Assembly: GCA_963623875.1 (NCBI GenBank)
Contig: CAVFNL010000033.1
Coordinates: 1-5,271, forward strand
Direction: 5' to 3'
DNA from: UBA3206 sp963623875
Lineage (GTDB): Bacteria > Bacillota_I > Bacilli_A > Acholeplasmatales > Anaeroplasmataceae
Length of the DNA: 5,271 nt
Part shown: positions 4,268 to 5,271 of the stretch, piece after piece
Position numbering within the stretch: the stretch's first letter is position 1
How the letters are laid out: each line of letters begins with the position of its first letter
Position numbers and translations under genes: made by a program
The notes under the pieces: model-generated
The model's database searches: none
Told to the model about the DNA's origin: nothing
What the model saw: the letters and a program-made list of their open reading frames with translations, nothing else

Positions 4268-5271
4268 AGAATGATAATAATTTATTTCTTCTTTATCCTT
4301 TTTAAAATTAACCTTTATATTATTTGATGGATATAATGTTACTTCTAAATAATTATCATATCTTACGACTGATTTAACTAATGTCTTTAATATTTCTTCT
4401 CTTTCATTTTCATTATTAAAACTAGAATCTTTTATAGTATAAAGAAACTCATATATTTCATCTAAGTTTAAATGTTCTTTAGTTTCTTTTTTTAATGAAT
4501 GAATTCTTTCATTAGTTTCTTTTAGTTCAATCTCTAGTTCATTAATTCTATTAATTACTGTTTTAGATTCATAAGTTTCTAAAGATTTAACAAGATTATT
4601 AATCTTCTTAGTATCTTGTAATACTTTACCTTCAAGTAGCTTAATTTCGTCACTTGTTTCATTTGATGAATTGTAGTACTCATACATAGTACTTGCAATT
4701 TCTTCAATACTATCAGTAGTTGATAGTATTTCTTTTATTTCATTAATTACTAAATCTTCTATTAATTCTTTCTTTATTTGATGTGAATTACATTCTTTCT
4801 TTACTTTATTCTTACAAATATAGTAATGATATTTATAACCACTACTATAAGTTGAAGATTTACCTATATAAGTTTCTCCACATATTGGGCAATATATCTT
4901 ACCTGATAAAAAGTATTTCTCATGTAATACTCTAGATCCATGTGAATTTCTCTTCAAAACTAATCCCGCTTTATCAAATACTTTTTCATCTACTATTGGA
5001 GGAACTATATTAGTATATACATCACTACCAAATATAGCTTTTCCTATATATTTTTTGTTTTTTATAATTCTTGCAATCTTTTCCGGGTTCCAAGGTGTTC
5101 CATTAGATGATTTAATCATTCTATCATTTAAATCACTTGCGATACTTTTAAGTGATTTTCCATTACAAACTGATTCAAATATTTCATTAACTATCTTAGC
5201 TTGTTCTTTAACAACATTATATTTCTTATCAACTATTTTATATCCATATATACAGGCTCCACCTGTATATT
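4229..5271 (-). CDS. Large serine recombinase, C-terminal part (5' end outside window)
   Basis: The frame runs without a stop from the right edge (first full codon at 5269) for 346 residues to TAA at 4229. An internal ATG at 5119 is not the start, because the conserved domain continues upstream of it. Numbering from the edge, residues 1 to about 105 match the Recombinase domain (GYKIVDKKYNVV, IVNEIFESVCNGKSLKSIASDLN, then NGTPWNPEKIARIIKNKKYIG). A zinc ribbon follows (about 118-165, FLSGKIYCPICG to KKEC), with Cys127, Cys130, Cys152 and Cys160 as likely zinc ligands. Residues of about 205-265 are rich in Lys, Glu and Leu and look like the coiled coil of large serine integrases. A closing segment SVVRYDNYLEVTLYP is typical of the C-terminus. 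The catalytic serine lies outside the window. Such enzymes integrate and excise phages, conjugative elements or resistance islands, and the DNA-binding part shown here chooses the att site. Base composition looks even more AT-rich than pnp, which fits a mobile origin. Confidence 0.93.
   Translation of the reverse strand, partial: YTGGACIYGYKIVDKKYNVVKEQAKIVNEIFESVCNGKSLKSIASDLNDRMIKSSNGTPWNPEKIARIIKNKKYIGKAIFGSDVYTNIVPPIVDEKVFDKAGLVLKRNSHGSRVLHEKYFLSGKIYCPICGETYIGKSSTYSSGYKYHYYICKNKVKKECNSHQIKKELIEDLVINEIKEILSTTDSIEEIASTMYEYYNSSNETSDEIKLLEGKVLQDTKKINNLVKSLETYESKTVINRINELEIELKETNERIHSLKKETKEHLNLDEIYEFLYTIKDSSFNNENEREEILKTLVKSVVRYDNYLEVTLYPSNNIKVNFKKDKEEINYYHSITPQVSLRSPNE

Noticed and set aside
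4229..5119. Treating the recombinase as a complete 296-residue protein starting at 5119
   Set aside because: The frame stays open to the window edge, and the residues before that ATG match the recombinase domain, so the true start is outside the window.
5248..5270. Perfect nine-base inverted repeat ATATACAGG/CCTGTATAT with a five-base centre
   Set aside because: It lies within the recombinase coding sequence encoding YTGGACIYG, a conserved domain stretch. Codon choice in AT-rich DNA can produce it, and nothing else points to a site there.
1..5271. CRISPR arrays, tRNA genes, rRNA and insertion-sequence ends
   Set aside because: No regularly spaced repeats, cloverleaf with CCA-type acceptor, rRNA blocks or terminal inverted repeats with a transposase were seen on either strand.

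Overview
All recognisable genes lie on the minus strand of a very AT-rich chromosome segment. The window suggests a low-GC Gram-positive bacterium. The RNase P RNA is of the Bacillus class (type B), which points to Bacilli, Erysipelotrichia or Mollicutes relatives rather than typical Clostridia. Standard codons and strong GGAGG ribosome binding sites fit this. The species cannot be named from the sequence.

In order of transcription (right to left): (1) 5269-4229 is the C-terminal 346 residues of a large serine recombinase whose catalytic N-terminus lies outside the window. (2) 4228-4005 is an AT-rich gap with imperfect palindromes next to the recombinase end. (3) 4004-3583 is an rpsO unit: an extended -10 promoter, a long stem-loop leader that is probably the S15 autoregulatory site, the S15 gene (true start 3889) and an intrinsic terminator. 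(4) 3549-1305 is pnp, encoding full-length polynucleotide phosphorylase, with its own promoter. (5) 1291-1159 is a yybP-ykoY class manganese riboswitch whose 3' part can refold into an intrinsic terminator. (6) 1142-534 is mntP, a manganese efflux pump (true start 1142). (7) 533-114 is the rnpB unit: a near-consensus promoter whose -35 box directly follows the mntP stop codon, type B RNase P RNA, and a terminator. (8) 113-1 holds no gene that can be supported.

The window is mostly core RNA metabolism and translation (S15, PNPase, RNase P RNA), with a manganese homeostasis gene between pnp and rnpB. The riboswitch is the best regulatory story. It starts about 14 nt after the pnp stop codon, and no separate pnp terminator is seen, so the Mn-controlled terminator probably also sets the 3' end of pnp transcripts. 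The recombinase sits where ribF is often found upstream of rpsO in Firmicutes. This suggests that a mobile element lies beside the rpsO promoter. No clearly unprecedented system is visible; the findings are mainly about regulatory architecture and the edge of a possible mobile element.
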